A stretch of 53,121 nucleotides of DNA, taken from contig NZ_LSRP01000091.1 in the NCBI RefSeq assembly GCF_001885585.1, forward strand, positions 1 to 53,121. The letters run 5' to 3'. The notes beneath the pieces were generated by a model. It was not told the origin of the DNA. It did no database searches and saw only the letters and a list, made by a program, of their open reading frames with translations. Below are positions 35,050 through 42,871 of this stretch, one piece after another. The stretch comes from Pararhizobium antarcticum (lineage in GTDB: Bacteria > Pseudomonadota > Alphaproteobacteria > Rhizobiales > Rhizobiaceae). How positions within the stretch are numbered: position 1 is the stretch's first letter; the number at the start of each line of letters is the position of its first letter. The position numbers were made by a program, and so were the translations under genes.

Positions 35050-35811
35050 TTACTTTGCCTTGTTGATGGCGCACTGAACATCGCCTTCAGCGCATGTGCC
35101 CGGTCGGCGATCGTTGCGGCGATCATTACGGCGCTCTTCGTTGCGGCGTTGTTCGCGGCGATTTTCCTGCGGGCGTGCTTCTTCGCGCCGGTTTTCCTGG
35201 CGACGGCTTTCGTCGCGACGACGACGGCCGTCATTGTCGAACTGGTCGACGGTGTTTCTTTCTTCGATTACCCGTCGGCGATCACGATCGCGGTCCCGAC
35301 GATCGCGCCGGTCACGGTCCTGATTGTACACGTCGTTGTCTGTGTTGCGGTACTGGTCCCTGCGCTCATATTGGTCCGTGGTGCGACGGCGTTCGATACG
35401 ATTGCCGTCATCATTCGAGCGGCTCCAGCGTTGGCGATCCCTGTAGAAGTCGCGGTTGCGATAGTTGCGCTCCCAGTAGTTGCCGAGATCGAAGGTAATC
35501 GTCGGAATGCCGAGCGGCCGGTAATATTGCGGCTGCAGATAGACGCGGTTCTGGCGATATTCGGTGGCGATATATTGCGCTGCAACCCAGCCCCGCCCCT
35601 GGTAGAAGGAGACGTCGCACCACGGGACGTCCGACAGGCACCCATGGATTTCGAGTTCGGTCTCGACCGGAATGACGGTCACCGCCGGATAGCGCGTGCT
35701 TGGTCCCGAGCGCATGTTGACGTTTGCCGTGGCAAAACCGTCTGCGGCTGCGGCTAGGCTGGGCACCAGCAGCATGGCTGCGGCCGCAACTCCCAAAAGA
35801 ATGTTTCTCAC
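35050..35811 (-). CDS. Secreted SH3-domain protein with Arg-rich disordered tail
   Basis: About 253 residues. A Sec signal peptide (VRNILLGVAAAAMLLVPSLA, cleavage near AAA-DG) is followed by a bacterial SH3 domain (ANVNMRSGPSTRYPAVTVIP, with CLSDVPWCDVSFYQGRGWV and a likely disulfide) of about 65 residues. A Tyr-rich stretch then leads to about 110 residues dominated by Arg, Asp, Asn, Glu and Gln (repeats of DRRDRDRDRR type) ending GTCAEGDVQCAINKAK. The GTG at 35811 with GGGAG 8 nt upstream is chosen over the frame opening at 35895. It probably binds the cell wall; the tail may interact with polyanions. Function unknown. Confidence 0.75.
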   Translation of the reverse strand: MRNILLGVAAAAMLLVPSLAAAADGFATANVNMRSGPSTRYPAVTVIPVETELEIHGCLSDVPWCDVSFYQGRGWVAAQYIATEYRQNRVYLQPQYYRPLGIPTITFDLGNYWERNYRNRDFYRDRQRWSRSNDDGNRIERRRTTDQYERRDQYRNTDNDVYNQDRDRRDRRDRDRDRRRVIEERNTVDQFDNDGRRRRDESRRQENRREEARPQENRREQRRNEERRNDRRNDRRPGTCAEGDVQCAINKAK

Positions 35812-36126
35812 TGATGTTTCTCCCGTAAAATGCGTTTTTTCACTGAGTTCGCTACTGTGTCGGCCTACATCGTCCTGAAGGCGGGGGGATCCCACTGCAT
35901 AGTTGAGTAGACGTCTGTTTTTGTGTTTTTATTTGGGTGGCGCAGCTCTTTTGTCGATCGTTGCACCTTACCTTCTCCTTATCTTACATAGCGTCGGATT
36001 GCGGGACGCCAAGGCAAGCCGGCAACATGGACTTTCCGGGTGTCAAATCTGCGGACGCACGCTGTTCATGGAACCAAAGACGCAGACAGGCGTTGTGGTG
36101 CTAAGATTCAAACAAGGAGCTTGACC
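35812..36126. other. Divergent intergenic region with a stress promoter
   Basis: 315 bp between the SH3-protein gene and the DUF883 gene. It holds the EcfG-type promoter at 36070-36094. A 73-residue frame beginning with TTG at 35903 has no ribosome site and no family resemblance. Confidence 0.5.
36070..36094 (+). promoter_or_regulatory. EcfG-type (general stress sigma factor) promoter
   Basis: GGAAC (36070-36074), a 16-nt spacer and CGTT (36091-36094) match the alphaproteobacterial general stress response consensus GGAAC-N16/17-CGTT. It lies 32 bp before the DUF883 gene start, giving a short leader. Confidence 0.6.
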
Positions 36127-36405
36127 ATGGCCGATAATAAATTTGCAACCGTCTCGAACGAAGCTGAAATCGAAGCAACCGGCGCGCGCGCCGAACTTGA
36201 GAGCCAGATCGCTGAACTGCGCGCCGAGATCTCGCGTCTGACCGATTCCGTTTCCGCCATCGGCAGCGGTGCAAAGGCAGTCGTGACGTCGGAGGCCGAA
36301 GTGCTGACAGAGAGACTTCGCGAACGCGTTCGCGACGAACCCGTTTCGACGCTTCTGACTGTCGCCGGCATCTCGTTTTTCGTCGGTCTTCTGGCGCGCC
36401 GTTAA
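36127..36405 (+). CDS. DUF883 (ElaB/YqjD-like) membrane-anchored stress protein
   Basis: 92 residues: a coiled-coil part (about 12-50, ARAELESQIAELRAEISRLT), a helix ending RERVRDEPVSTLLTVAGISF and a C-terminal membrane anchor (FFVGLLARR). This is the ElaB/YqjD/DUF883 layout; YqjD-type members bind ribosomes at the membrane in stationary phase. AAGGAG is 7 nt before the ATG. An EcfG-type promoter directly upstream suggests control by the general stress response, which fits the family. Confidence 0.82.
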   Translation: MADNKFATVSNEAEIEATGARAELESQIAELRAEISRLTDSVSAIGSGAKAVVTSEAEVLTERLRERVRDEPVSTLLTVAGISFFVGLLARR

Positions 36406-36573
36406 TCCGAAACCGCCCTGTTCCCTCAGGAACTGCTTGCCGTCCACCGTTTGCCTAATGTCGTTTTTGCAAGCGGGAGAGGTCAGCCGATGTTATAGTG
36501 CAGCGGCACATGATTTGTGGGGGGCAGGGCCGCGGTTGCGGTGCCTGCTTTTCCCCAAGTCTCTTTTCTCTCC

Positions 36574-36589
36574 TTAACGGGCCGTTAAC
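36574..36589. promoter_or_regulatory. CtrA-type binding box
   Basis: TTAA-CGGGCCG-TTAAC fits the TTAA-N7-TTAAC consensus perfectly and is also a palindrome (TTAACGG-G-CCGTTAA). It lies 220 bp before the 61-aa gene and could serve an unannotated transcript in either direction. Confidence 0.55.
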
Positions 36590-36779
36590 TATCGTATGGC
36601 TCAATAAAGCTGCGGCGGTCATAGTTCGATTTGCGACGCTGTAGACCGCTTTGAAGACTGGCATGAAGATCCGGGTATCCGGAAGAAGGAGCAAACGAGA
36701 AAGGCGCGAATGCCGGGGTCCTGATCCCGGGAATGCGTCAGCCCAGAGACGGGCAGGGTGAGATCCACGATAGTTCATC

Positions 36780-36806
36780 CGTCTCATTCATTTTTTAATG
36801 GAGACG
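36780..36806 (+). promoter_or_regulatory. Hairpin sequestering a ribosome-binding site
   Basis: CGTCTC-ATT (36780-36788) pairs with AAT-G-GAGACG (36797-36806), nine pairs with one bulged G, around a U-rich loop. The GGAGA of the following ATG (36810) is entirely in the stem, so translation could depend on melting or on a trans-acting partner. Confidence 0.4.
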
Positions 36807-36809
36807 AGC

Positions 36810-36995
36810 ATGGCAGACGTAATCAGAATGGAGGGCCGCACGCCGCGGACACCTCGAAAACTACCGGGCGAGCAAGCCCCCTCCAGCGAGGCCGTGATCC
36901 TGTTGTTCACCGGCATCCGCTACGAGCGCCTCGACGGCCAGACGGACGGTGGTCCTGCGAAAACACCTCTTCAGGGCGGACGCAAGAAGCACTAG
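36810..36995 (+). CDS. Small hypothetical protein, 61 aa
   Basis: Starts MADVIRMEGRTPRTPRK and has a hydrophobic strand VILLFTGIRYERLDG followed by a Gly/Lys-rich tail. Similar short proteins (MADVI-x-GR, then an ILFTGVRYE strand) occur in Rhizobiaceae as far as I recall, with no function. GGAGA lies 5 nt before the ATG; the Met at 36798 is inside the hairpin and has no site. A minus-strand frame of 120 codons overlaps it and is judged a shadow. The following 270 bp to 37265 hold nothing recognised. Confidence 0.6.
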   Translation: MADVIRMEGRTPRTPRKLPGEQAPSSEAVILLFTGIRYERLDGQTDGGPAKTPLQGGRKKH

Positions 36996-37265
36996 GACTG
37001 GCCTAACAGAGCATATGATCGCGCATCCGCCTCTGTTGCGATCGGTTGCGGCCTGTCGTGCGCCGGAAACCTCGGCAGGGTTTTGCCAGAATCCAGGTGC
37101 CAATCCACGCGCCACAATGCGATGCTTCCTGGACAGTCGTTCAGGTCCAATGCAGTGGATCGTGAAGCCAGTGGCCTCCAGGTTCAAGGCGTCTGCGGAC
37201 CACAGACGCACCATTTCCCCCATCCTTTTCCATAACGTTACTCAGCTACGGCCACCGCTGTCGAT

Positions 37266-37814
37266 CTAGCGGCTGAACGGTTCGCAGCTCGATTCCGCCA
37301 GGAAGCTGCGCGCAGCCTCCTCGAAACTGCCGGTTGGCGCCAGCGCCCGCAACACGGCATAGCCCTCCTGCTCCTCCGGCATCTCGACCATGATCGACTG
37401 CGCCAGTCTTTCAGACGGTGTCTTGCGCAATTCGACAAGCTGGATCGGCGTGGCAACGACGAGATCGAGATTGCCGTTGACCGATGTCTGGTCGTTCATG
37501 CTGAAGACCTCGTTGGAATTTGCGTCATAGATTACCAGCGACCAGAACGGAACGGTGCCGCTTGCCCGGAAACGGGCCGGACTGCCATCGATTGAGAATC
37601 CGCAGACGGCGACGCGCAGGAACGGATCATCATTGGCAAGGCCCGTCGGTCCGGGATCGGCGGACAGCGCGAAAAAACTGTCCATCTCGAAAAGCCCGAG
37701 CACCCGCGTATAGGCGTCCTTGCCAGTGAATTGCGGCAGCGTCAGAATGATGACGATGTGCAACAGGGCGGCGCCGACAAGGCCGGTGAGAATGGCGAAC
37801 AGGACGCTACGCAT
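37266..37814 (-). CDS. DUF1254-type membrane-associated protein
   Basis: 182 residues. An N-terminal membrane segment (VLFAILTGLVGAALLHIVII) is followed by LPQFTGKDAYTRV and DPFLRVAVCGFSIDGSPARF, then PFWSLVIYDANSNEVFSMND. The latter is the beta-sandwich region shared by DUF1254/DUF1214 proteins. It begins 8 nt inside the preceding DUF1214 gene, so the two are translationally coupled and probably function together in the envelope. The role is unknown; this bacterial pair is often found near cell-wall genes in Rhizobiaceae, and here PBP1A follows upstream. Confidence 0.72.
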   Translation of the reverse strand: MRSVLFAILTGLVGAALLHIVIILTLPQFTGKDAYTRVLGLFEMDSFFALSADPGPTGLANDDPFLRVAVCGFSIDGSPARFRASGTVPFWSLVIYDANSNEVFSMNDQTSVNGNLDLVVATPIQLVELRKTPSERLAQSIMVEMPEEQEGYAVLRALAPTGSFEEAARSFLAESSCEPFSR

Positions 37815-38397
37815 TGCCGCAACCCGTCCTGACGATCTTCGGCATTGTCAGATCGACAACACCGGAGGAACCCGCCGTCGGCGTGTCGAGCAGGGTCAGC
37901 ACCAGCTTGAAAGCTCCGGTCGTCTCGCGAACGGCCAGCCAGTTGTCCGGCTGTGCCCGAGAAGAGACATGGATGACGAAGGTGCTGTCCTTCTGGCGAA
38001 GCACGGTCAGGGCATTGAAAGCGGAGGGCAGTTCCGGCCCGGGACGCAGCGCCACGTCGTTTGCGTTGGCGGCATAGAGCGTCCAGAAACGGGCAGGCGG
38101 GGTCAGGCCGGTAATGTCGTAGCGGCAGGTGGACACGAGTGTCGCACCGGCATCATCGACAGCTGCGGTGAACTGCAAGCCTTCCGCGCCGCCATAGAGC
38201 AGTTGTCCGGCGCGGGCCCGGTGGGCGCGGGCGTAAGGGTCGGCCTTGGCGGTCTGGGCATCGGGAAAGGCTGTCCACGGTCCAAGCGCGATTGCGCCGA
38301 AGCCGACGGTCGCTTTCAGGGCAGAGACGGCAGAGGCGATGCCGACGCCGAAGGCGACGCACAGGGCAAGGGCGACAAGGAGCGGGATGCGGAACAA
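37807..38397 (-). CDS. DUF1214-domain protein
   Basis: 196 residues with a signal anchor (IPLLVALALCVAFGVGIASA) and a DUF1214 domain: FGAIALGPWTAFPDAQTA, ADPYARAHRARAGQLLYGGA, CRYDITGLTPPARFWTLYAA and SRAQPDNWLAV. The family's W-T-LY-A and N-W motifs are present. It starts with TTG at 38397 and has a weak ribosome site. It lies 175 bp downstream of PBP1A on the same strand and overlaps the DUF1254 gene by 8 nt. Biochemical function is unknown. Confidence 0.78.
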   Translation of the reverse strand: MFRIPLLVALALCVAFGVGIASAVSALKATVGFGAIALGPWTAFPDAQTAKADPYARAHRARAGQLLYGGAEGLQFTAAVDDAGATLVSTCRYDITGLTPPARFWTLYAANANDVALRPGPELPSAFNALTVLRQKDSTFVIHVSSRAQPDNWLAVRETTGAFKLVLTLLDTPTAGSSGVVDLTMPKIVRTGCGNA

Positions 38398-38572
38398 GCG
38401 ATGCTACCGGGACTGTGGGGGAAAGGAGAGGGGATGGGAGCGTGCCGGAGAAGCCGGAGCCAGAAGAGATAGCCTTCGGCCCCGCATCTCCGTTTTTCGG
38501 GTGCTGTCACCTGGGCGTGAGGAAGAGGCAAGCCAGCCCAATCCGCTTGCCATGGCCTCCAGTGCCAGATGA

Positions 38573-40876
38573 TCATTGCCCCGCATGGCGGCCTCCCTTG
38601 ACGATGGCCTTGTCGATGGCCTTGCCGGCATCCGTGTCGATCGCGCCGGTGGGTTGCGGATCGATCTCGGCGACGCGGCCGGGAAGGTCCTCCGGGCGTT
38701 TCAACGGTGGTGCCGAGTTGAATTTTTCGCCGAGTTCGCGGATCAACCGGGTGGCCTCTGCCGATAGCGACCTTGGCCGCACCAGGGGCGGCAGCGCATT
38801 CTCGTCGACAGGTTTTGCAGCGGCTGCGACTTTGTCGCTTGCCGGACCCGGCAGCGGATTGTCGATGCCGGGAATGGCGCGGTGCTCGATGCCCTGTTCG
38901 GCATAGTCCATCAGGCGCTTGAAGGTCATGGCCGGAAGCGAGCCGCCGGTCATGTTGTTGGTCGAGGTGTAGTCGTCATTGCCGAACCAGACGGCGGTCG
39001 TGTAATCGCCGGTGAAGCCTGCGAACCAGGCGTCGCGATAGGCCTGCGTCGTGCCGGTCTTGCCGCCGGTGACGATGCCGTTGTCGAGCGCTGCCCTGCG
39101 CGCCGTGCCGATGACAGGGATCTGGGTCATCATAAAATTCATAGACGCATTGGCTTTTTCACTGAGGATGCGTTTGGCGGGCGGTGCGTCGCGGTTGAAA
39201 TCATAGAGCACGTCGCCGTCATAATTCAGAATCTGGCTCACACCATGGCGGCGCGACTGGAAACCACCGGCGGGAAAGACTGCATAGGCCGTCGCCTGGT
39301 CGAGCACCGTGACTTCGGACGTGCCGAGCGGCATGGTCTTGTCGGTCCGGATCGGTGTTTCGACGCCCATGTCCTTGGCCATCTGCGCAATGCGCTCGGT
39401 GCCGAGCTCGTCCTTGGCGAGGCGGACGGGGATGGTGTTGATCGATTTCGCGATCGCCGTCAGCATGGTGACGCGTCCGGCATAGGAACGGCCGTAATTC
39501 TGCGGTGACCAGCCGCGCCAGGTGATCGGAGCGTCGCTGATCACCGATTCCGGAGTAAAGCCCTTTTCCATCGCCGCCGCATAGGTATAGACCTTGAACG
39601 AGGAGCCCGGCTGGCGCAATGCCTTGGTGGCGCGGTTGAACTGGCTTTCGCCATAGTCGCGGCCGCCGACCATGGCGCGCACGGCGCCGCCATTTTCCAG
39701 CATCACCAGCGCGGCCTGCTTGACGCGGTAGCTCTCGCCATATTGCCGCAGGTTGGATTCGACCGCTTCCTCCGCCGCATGCTGCAGCCCCATGTCAATG
39801 GTCGTGCGCACCACCAGCGAGTGCTGGGCAAACGGCCGGGCGATGCGCTGGACCTCGTCGAAGGCCCAGTCGAGGAAGAAGTCAGGCGCCTTTTTCTGGG
39901 CGCGATCGATGATGGTGGCGGGGTTGAGCCGGGCGGCAATCACCTGGCCCTCGGTCATCAGGCCACCCTGGACGAGATTGGTCAGGACTTCGTTGGCGCG
40001 ACCGCGGGCTGCCGGCAGGTTGACATGCGGCGCATAGCGGGCCGGCGCCTTGAACAGGCCGGCCAGCATGGCGCTTTCGGCCAGATTGACGTCGGTGATG
40101 GCCTTGCCGAAATAGAACTGCGCGGCTGCCGCTGCCCCGAAGGTGCCGCCGCCCATATAGGCGCGGTCGAGATAGAGCCGCAGGATTTCCTTTTTCGACA
40201 GGTTGCTTTCGAGCCAGACGGCGAGGAAGGCCTCCTTGATCTTGCGCTCGATGGTGCGCTCATTGGTCAGAAACAGGTTTTTCGCCAGCTGCTGGGTGAG
40301 CGTCGAGCCGCCCTGAACGACGCCACCGGCACGGGCATTTTCGGTCATGGCGCGGGCAAGCCCAAGGAAATCAATGCCATAGTGATCGAAGAAACGACGA
40401 TCCTCGGTGGCCAGCACGGCCTTGATCAGCGTATCCGGCAGCTCGTCGATCGGCACGGAATCCTCGTGGATGATGCCGCGGTGGCCGATGTCATTGCCGT
40501 AGCGATCCAGGAAGGTGACGGCAAAATCGCTCTGGGCGCGCCAGTTGCCCTTGGTTTCCTCGAAGGCCGGAAGGGCGAGCGCCAGCATCAGCACGGCGCC
40601 GGCGGTGCCCCAGTTCATGCCTTCGCCGAGAATGTCGAACAGCACCTTCTTCCAGCCGCGCGTGCGGAACCGTCGGAAGAAGATGGTGACGTCCTCCCAC
40701 CATTCCGCAGCCCGGAAGCCGGCATTCCAGACGGTCGAATCGATCCAGGAATCGATGCGCAGGAAGATGTGGCGCTTGCGCGGCCGGTCTTTTGCCTGGT
40801 GGCTGTCGTCTGGCATCATGTCCTGCACGGCACTGGTTTCCCGCTGTGTTCGTGGTCCGCCCGCGGATATTTGCAT
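38573..40876 (-). CDS. Class A penicillin-binding protein (PBP1A family)
   Basis: 767 residues, a bifunctional peptidoglycan glycosyltransferase and DD-transpeptidase anchored by one membrane helix (about 88-106). The GT51 domain has the catalytic Glu in ATEDRRFFDHYGID and GGSTLTQQLAKNLFL. The transpeptidase has SxxK (PGSSFK, about 425), SxN (SIN in AIAKSINTIPV) and KTG (GGKTGTTQAYRD). The C-terminal 90 residues are Pro/Ala-rich and disordered. The N-terminal cytoplasmic part (about 85 residues) with many Trp and Arg is long. The start at 40876 is supported only by frame; Met20 or Met21 is an alternative. It polymerises and cross-links the cell wall. Confidence 0.92.
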   Translation of the reverse strand: MQISAGGPRTQRETSAVQDMMPDDSHQAKDRPRKRHIFLRIDSWIDSTVWNAGFRAAEWWEDVTIFFRRFRTRGWKKVLFDILGEGMNWGTAGAVLMLALALPAFEETKGNWRAQSDFAVTFLDRYGNDIGHRGIIHEDSVPIDELPDTLIKAVLATEDRRFFDHYGIDFLGLARAMTENARAGGVVQGGSTLTQQLAKNLFLTNERTIERKIKEAFLAVWLESNLSKKEILRLYLDRAYMGGGTFGAAAAAQFYFGKAITDVNLAESAMLAGLFKAPARYAPHVNLPAARGRANEVLTNLVQGGLMTEGQVIAARLNPATIIDRAQKKAPDFFLDWAFDEVQRIARPFAQHSLVVRTTIDMGLQHAAEEAVESNLRQYGESYRVKQAALVMLENGGAVRAMVGGRDYGESQFNRATKALRQPGSSFKVYTYAAAMEKGFTPESVISDAPITWRGWSPQNYGRSYAGRVTMLTAIAKSINTIPVRLAKDELGTERIAQMAKDMGVETPIRTDKTMPLGTSEVTVLDQATAYAVFPAGGFQSRRHGVSQILNYDGDVLYDFNRDAPPAKRILSEKANASMNFMMTQIPVIGTARRAALDNGIVTGGKTGTTQAYRDAWFAGFTGDYTTAVWFGNDDYTSTNNMTGGSLPAMTFKRLMDYAEQGIEHRAIPGIDNPLPGPASDKVAAAAKPVDENALPPLVRPRSLSAEATRLIRELGEKFNSAPPLKRPEDLPGRVAEIDPQPTGAIDTDAGKAIDKAIVKGGRHAGQ

Positions 40877-41033
40877 GGGCCGGTTTTCTATTCTACTTGC
40901 ATATCGTCATCGCAGCCTTAAAAAACCGGCAATCTTGACGGAGATAATCGCGTCGAGGGCGACGGCCCGTGTCAACAGTTGCGCTGCGCCGCATTAAGGC
41001 AGGAATCGCGGTTTGCGCGATGGTGAGGAAATG

Positions 41034-41513
41034 ATGGCCATGGGCGAAATTCCGTTCTGGAAAACCAAGACGCTCAGCGAGATGAACAATGCCGAATGGG
41101 AAAGCCTGTGCGACGGCTGCGGGCTCTGTTGTCTCAACAAGCTGGAGGACTGGGATACCGGCGAGATCGCCTGGACCTCGATCGGCTGCACGCTGCTCGA
41201 CGGCGAAAGCTGTCGGTGCAAGGACTATCCGAACCGGCAGGCGACGGTGCCCGACTGCATCCAGCTGACGGTCGAGGAAGTCGAGACGCTGACCTGGCTG
41301 CCGCCGACCTGCGGCTACCGGCTGGTGCGCGACGGCATCGATCTCTACTGGTGGCATCCGCTGGTCTCGGGCGACCCGGATACCGTGCACCAGGCCGGCA
41401 TATCGGTTCGCGGCCGCACGGTGCCGGAGGACGGCATCGATATCGACGACTACGAGGAGTACCTGGTCGACTGGCCGCTGACGGTCGGCGGGGACATCAA
41501 GAACCGCGACTGA
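41034..41513 (+). CDS. YcgN-type cysteine cluster protein (UPF0260)
   Basis: About 159 residues. [20 protein letters not shown] followed by [12 protein letters not shown] and [17 protein letters not shown] is the YkgJ/YcgN zinc- or iron-sulfur-binding cysteine cluster signature; also [12 protein letters not shown] and [10 protein letters not shown], then [12 protein letters not shown]. The family's function is unknown. The second of two adjacent ATGs (41034) has GAGGAA at a workable distance. It is divergent from PBP1A. Confidence 0.88.
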   Translation: MAMGEIPFWKTKTLSEMNNAEWESLCDGCGLCCLNKLEDWDTGEIAWTSIGCTLLDGESCRCKDYPNRQATVPDCIQLTVEEVETLTWLPPTCGYRLVRDGIDLYWWHPLVSGDPDTVHQAGISVRGRTVPEDGIDIDDYEEYLVDWPLTVGGDIKNRD

Positions 41514-41600
41514 GGTTTGTGGCAGGACCGTTTTCAAGGGGAAGGCGGGCGAGGCCGGAATGGCGCTGTGCGCCCGGTAATCTCTCGCTATAGTCCGGTC

Positions 41601-42230
41601 ATGACCGATGTTTCGGCCTTTCTTTCCAGCACCGTCCTGCCGTTCAGCATCGCGGCGGTGCTGATCGAGATCACACCCGGACCGAACATGACCTGGCTCG
41701 CCGTCGTTTCGGCCGTCGAGGGACGGCGGCGCGGTTTTGTAGCCGTTGCCGGCGTGGCGCTCGGGCTGGCGCTGATCGGCATTGCCGGCGCGCTCGGTGC
41801 CGCCGCCCTGATCGATGGCTCGCGTGTTCTCTACGAGGCGCTGCGGTGGGCGGGCGTTCTGTTTCTCTTCTATCTCGCAATCGAAGGCTGGCTGGCCGCC
41901 AGCCGGCCGGAGACGGCTGCTGCAGGCACGGCCTCCGGCTATTTCCTGCGCGGCCTGCTGACCAATGTGCTCAACCCGAAGGCCCTTTTGTTCTACGTGG
42001 CGGTGCTGCCCGGTTTTGTCGCGCCCGGCCCGGATGTCGTGGTGCAGACGCTGGCGCTGACCGCCGTCTACGTCCTGATCGCGACCGTCATCCACGGGCT
42101 GATCGTGCTGCTTGCGGGAAGCCTCGCGCCGGTGCTGAACGATCCGCTGCGCGAGCGGCGGGTCCGGCGTGTGCTCTCGGTGCTGCTGGCCGGCGTGGCG
42201 CTCTGGTTTGCGCTGACGACGGCGCGTTGA
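41601..42230 (+). CDS. LysE/RhtB family amino acid exporter
   Basis: 209 residues with six predicted helices. The family motif is IEITPGPNMTWLAVVSAVEGRRRGF, broken over residues 20-46, with GVALGLAL; also LRGLLTNVLNPKALLFYVAVLPGFV, a hallmark of RhtB translocators. It exports amino acids or derivatives; the substrate is unknown. The frame opens at 41517, but the ATG at 41601 starts the first helix correctly. It is 87 bp after the ycgN-like gene on the same strand. Confidence 0.9.
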   Translation: MTDVSAFLSSTVLPFSIAAVLIEITPGPNMTWLAVVSAVEGRRRGFVAVAGVALGLALIGIAGALGAAALIDGSRVLYEALRWAGVLFLFYLAIEGWLAASRPETAAAGTASGYFLRGLLTNVLNPKALLFYVAVLPGFVAPGPDVVVQTLALTAVYVLIATVIHGLIVLLAGSLAPVLNDPLRERRVRRVLSVLLAGVALWFALTTAR

Positions 42231-42255
42231 GCGCGTTTCGCTTCAAAATACGGAT

Positions 42256-42597
42256 TCAGGATTGCTTCGGGGGCGCGCCATTGTGCAGGCTCTTCGGCGC
42301 GACGTTGCGCCAGGCGGTTTCCATGACGCTGTGGATCAGGTCTTCGCTGGCCTGGGTAAACCAGACCGAGGTCCAGCCCTTGACGCCCCAGCCGCCGGAC
42401 ACCGCTGCACAGATGCCGGGTTCGGTTTCGAGCAGCCTGCGCTGCTGCTCGGGTGTGAACTTGAAGACGGCGCGGCCGGCTTCGGGCAGGGTCATGAAAA
42501 TCCGTTTTCCCACGCGGAAGTCCCGCTTGCCGAAATGCGCGCTTTCAAGCGTTCCCGGCAGGCTGAGCGCCAGTTTTTCGATTTCCTCCGTCAACAT
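42256..42597 (-). CDS. MmcQ/YjbR family DNA-binding protein
   Basis: About 113 residues of the YjbR fold: EEIEKLALSLPGTLESAHFG, then KRDFRVGKRIFMTL, AVFKFTPEQQRRLL and the typical WGVKGWTSVWF near the end. The family was named as DNA-binding from structure; its role is not known. The ATG at 42597 gives the family start; the frame to 42678 continues into the GTA promoter region. It is divergent from the GTA cluster. Confidence 0.85.
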   Translation of the reverse strand: MLTEEIEKLALSLPGTLESAHFGKRDFRVGKRIFMTLPEAGRAVFKFTPEQQRRLLETEPGICAAVSGGWGVKGWTSVWFTQASEDLIHSVMETAWRNVAPKSLHNGAPPKQS

Positions 42598-42645
42598 GGG
42601 AAAAGAGTAACACGGGGTGCCGGTTTCGCAAGGCAAAGAAAATAA

Positions 42646-42694
42646 TCCTAATAGGAAAATAATCCTTGACGGCGTCACGGTGGTTTGCTAGTGT
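42646..42694 (+). promoter_or_regulatory. Candidate promoter of the gene transfer agent cluster with palindrome
   Basis: TTGACG (42666-42671), 17-nt spacer and TAGTGT (42689-42694). Immediately upstream is the palindrome TCCTA-A-TAGGA (42646-42656), flanked by two copies of AATAATCCT (42641, 42658). Tight packing of a palindrome and direct repeats against the -35 box suggests regulated transcription. Confidence 0.5.
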
Positions 42695-42718
42695 TCAGGT
42701 ACAGTCGGAGAAGTGCGG

Positions 42719-42871
42719 ATGAGGCGGGTCGCCTCGGCTCTCAATGCGAGCGCCGTTTATGCGGTACCCCTCTGTAACGCTGTGACCGCTGCCCCACGAG
42801 GGGAAGATCAGCCGCAGGTTTTTGCGCCCACTACCCACGCATCTCTGCGCCATCAAGGACATCGTCGATGA
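42719..42871 (+). CDS. Leader ORF (50 aa) coupled to terS
   Basis: ATG at 42719 has GGAG 8 nt upstream, and the frame runs 50 codons (MRRVASALNASAVYAVPLCN at the start, HQGHRR at the end) to a TGA that overlaps the terS ATG as ATGA. Two strong hairpins lie inside it: GAGGCG/CGCCTC at 42721-42735 and CCCCTC/GAGGGG at about 42767-42803. The coupling and structures suggest a leader peptide controlling terS translation, but the encoded sequence resembles nothing known, and it might be non-coding leader. Confidence 0.4.
   Translation: MRRVASALNASAVYAVPLCNAVTAAPRGEDQPQVFAPTTHASLRHQGHRR

Larger units (their letters stand above)
36406..36809. other. Intergenic region with CtrA box and ribosome-site hairpin
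   Basis: 404 bp. It contains a perfect CtrA-type box (36574-36589), an ATGCCGGGG/CCCGGGAAT-like inverted element near 36709-36734, and the hairpin over the ribosome site of the next gene (36780-36806). No protein gene was recognised; it could encode a small RNA. Confidence 0.45.

Noticed and set aside
35903..36124. 73-codon frame with a hydrophobic start between SH3 and DUF883 genes
   Set aside because: Begins with TTG without a ribosome site and spans the likely EcfG promoter.
36861..37223. 120-codon minus-strand frame starting at 37223
   Set aside because: It overlaps the 61-aa plus-strand gene, has no properly spaced ribosome site and resembles nothing known. It cannot be excluded but is weaker than the plus-strand call.
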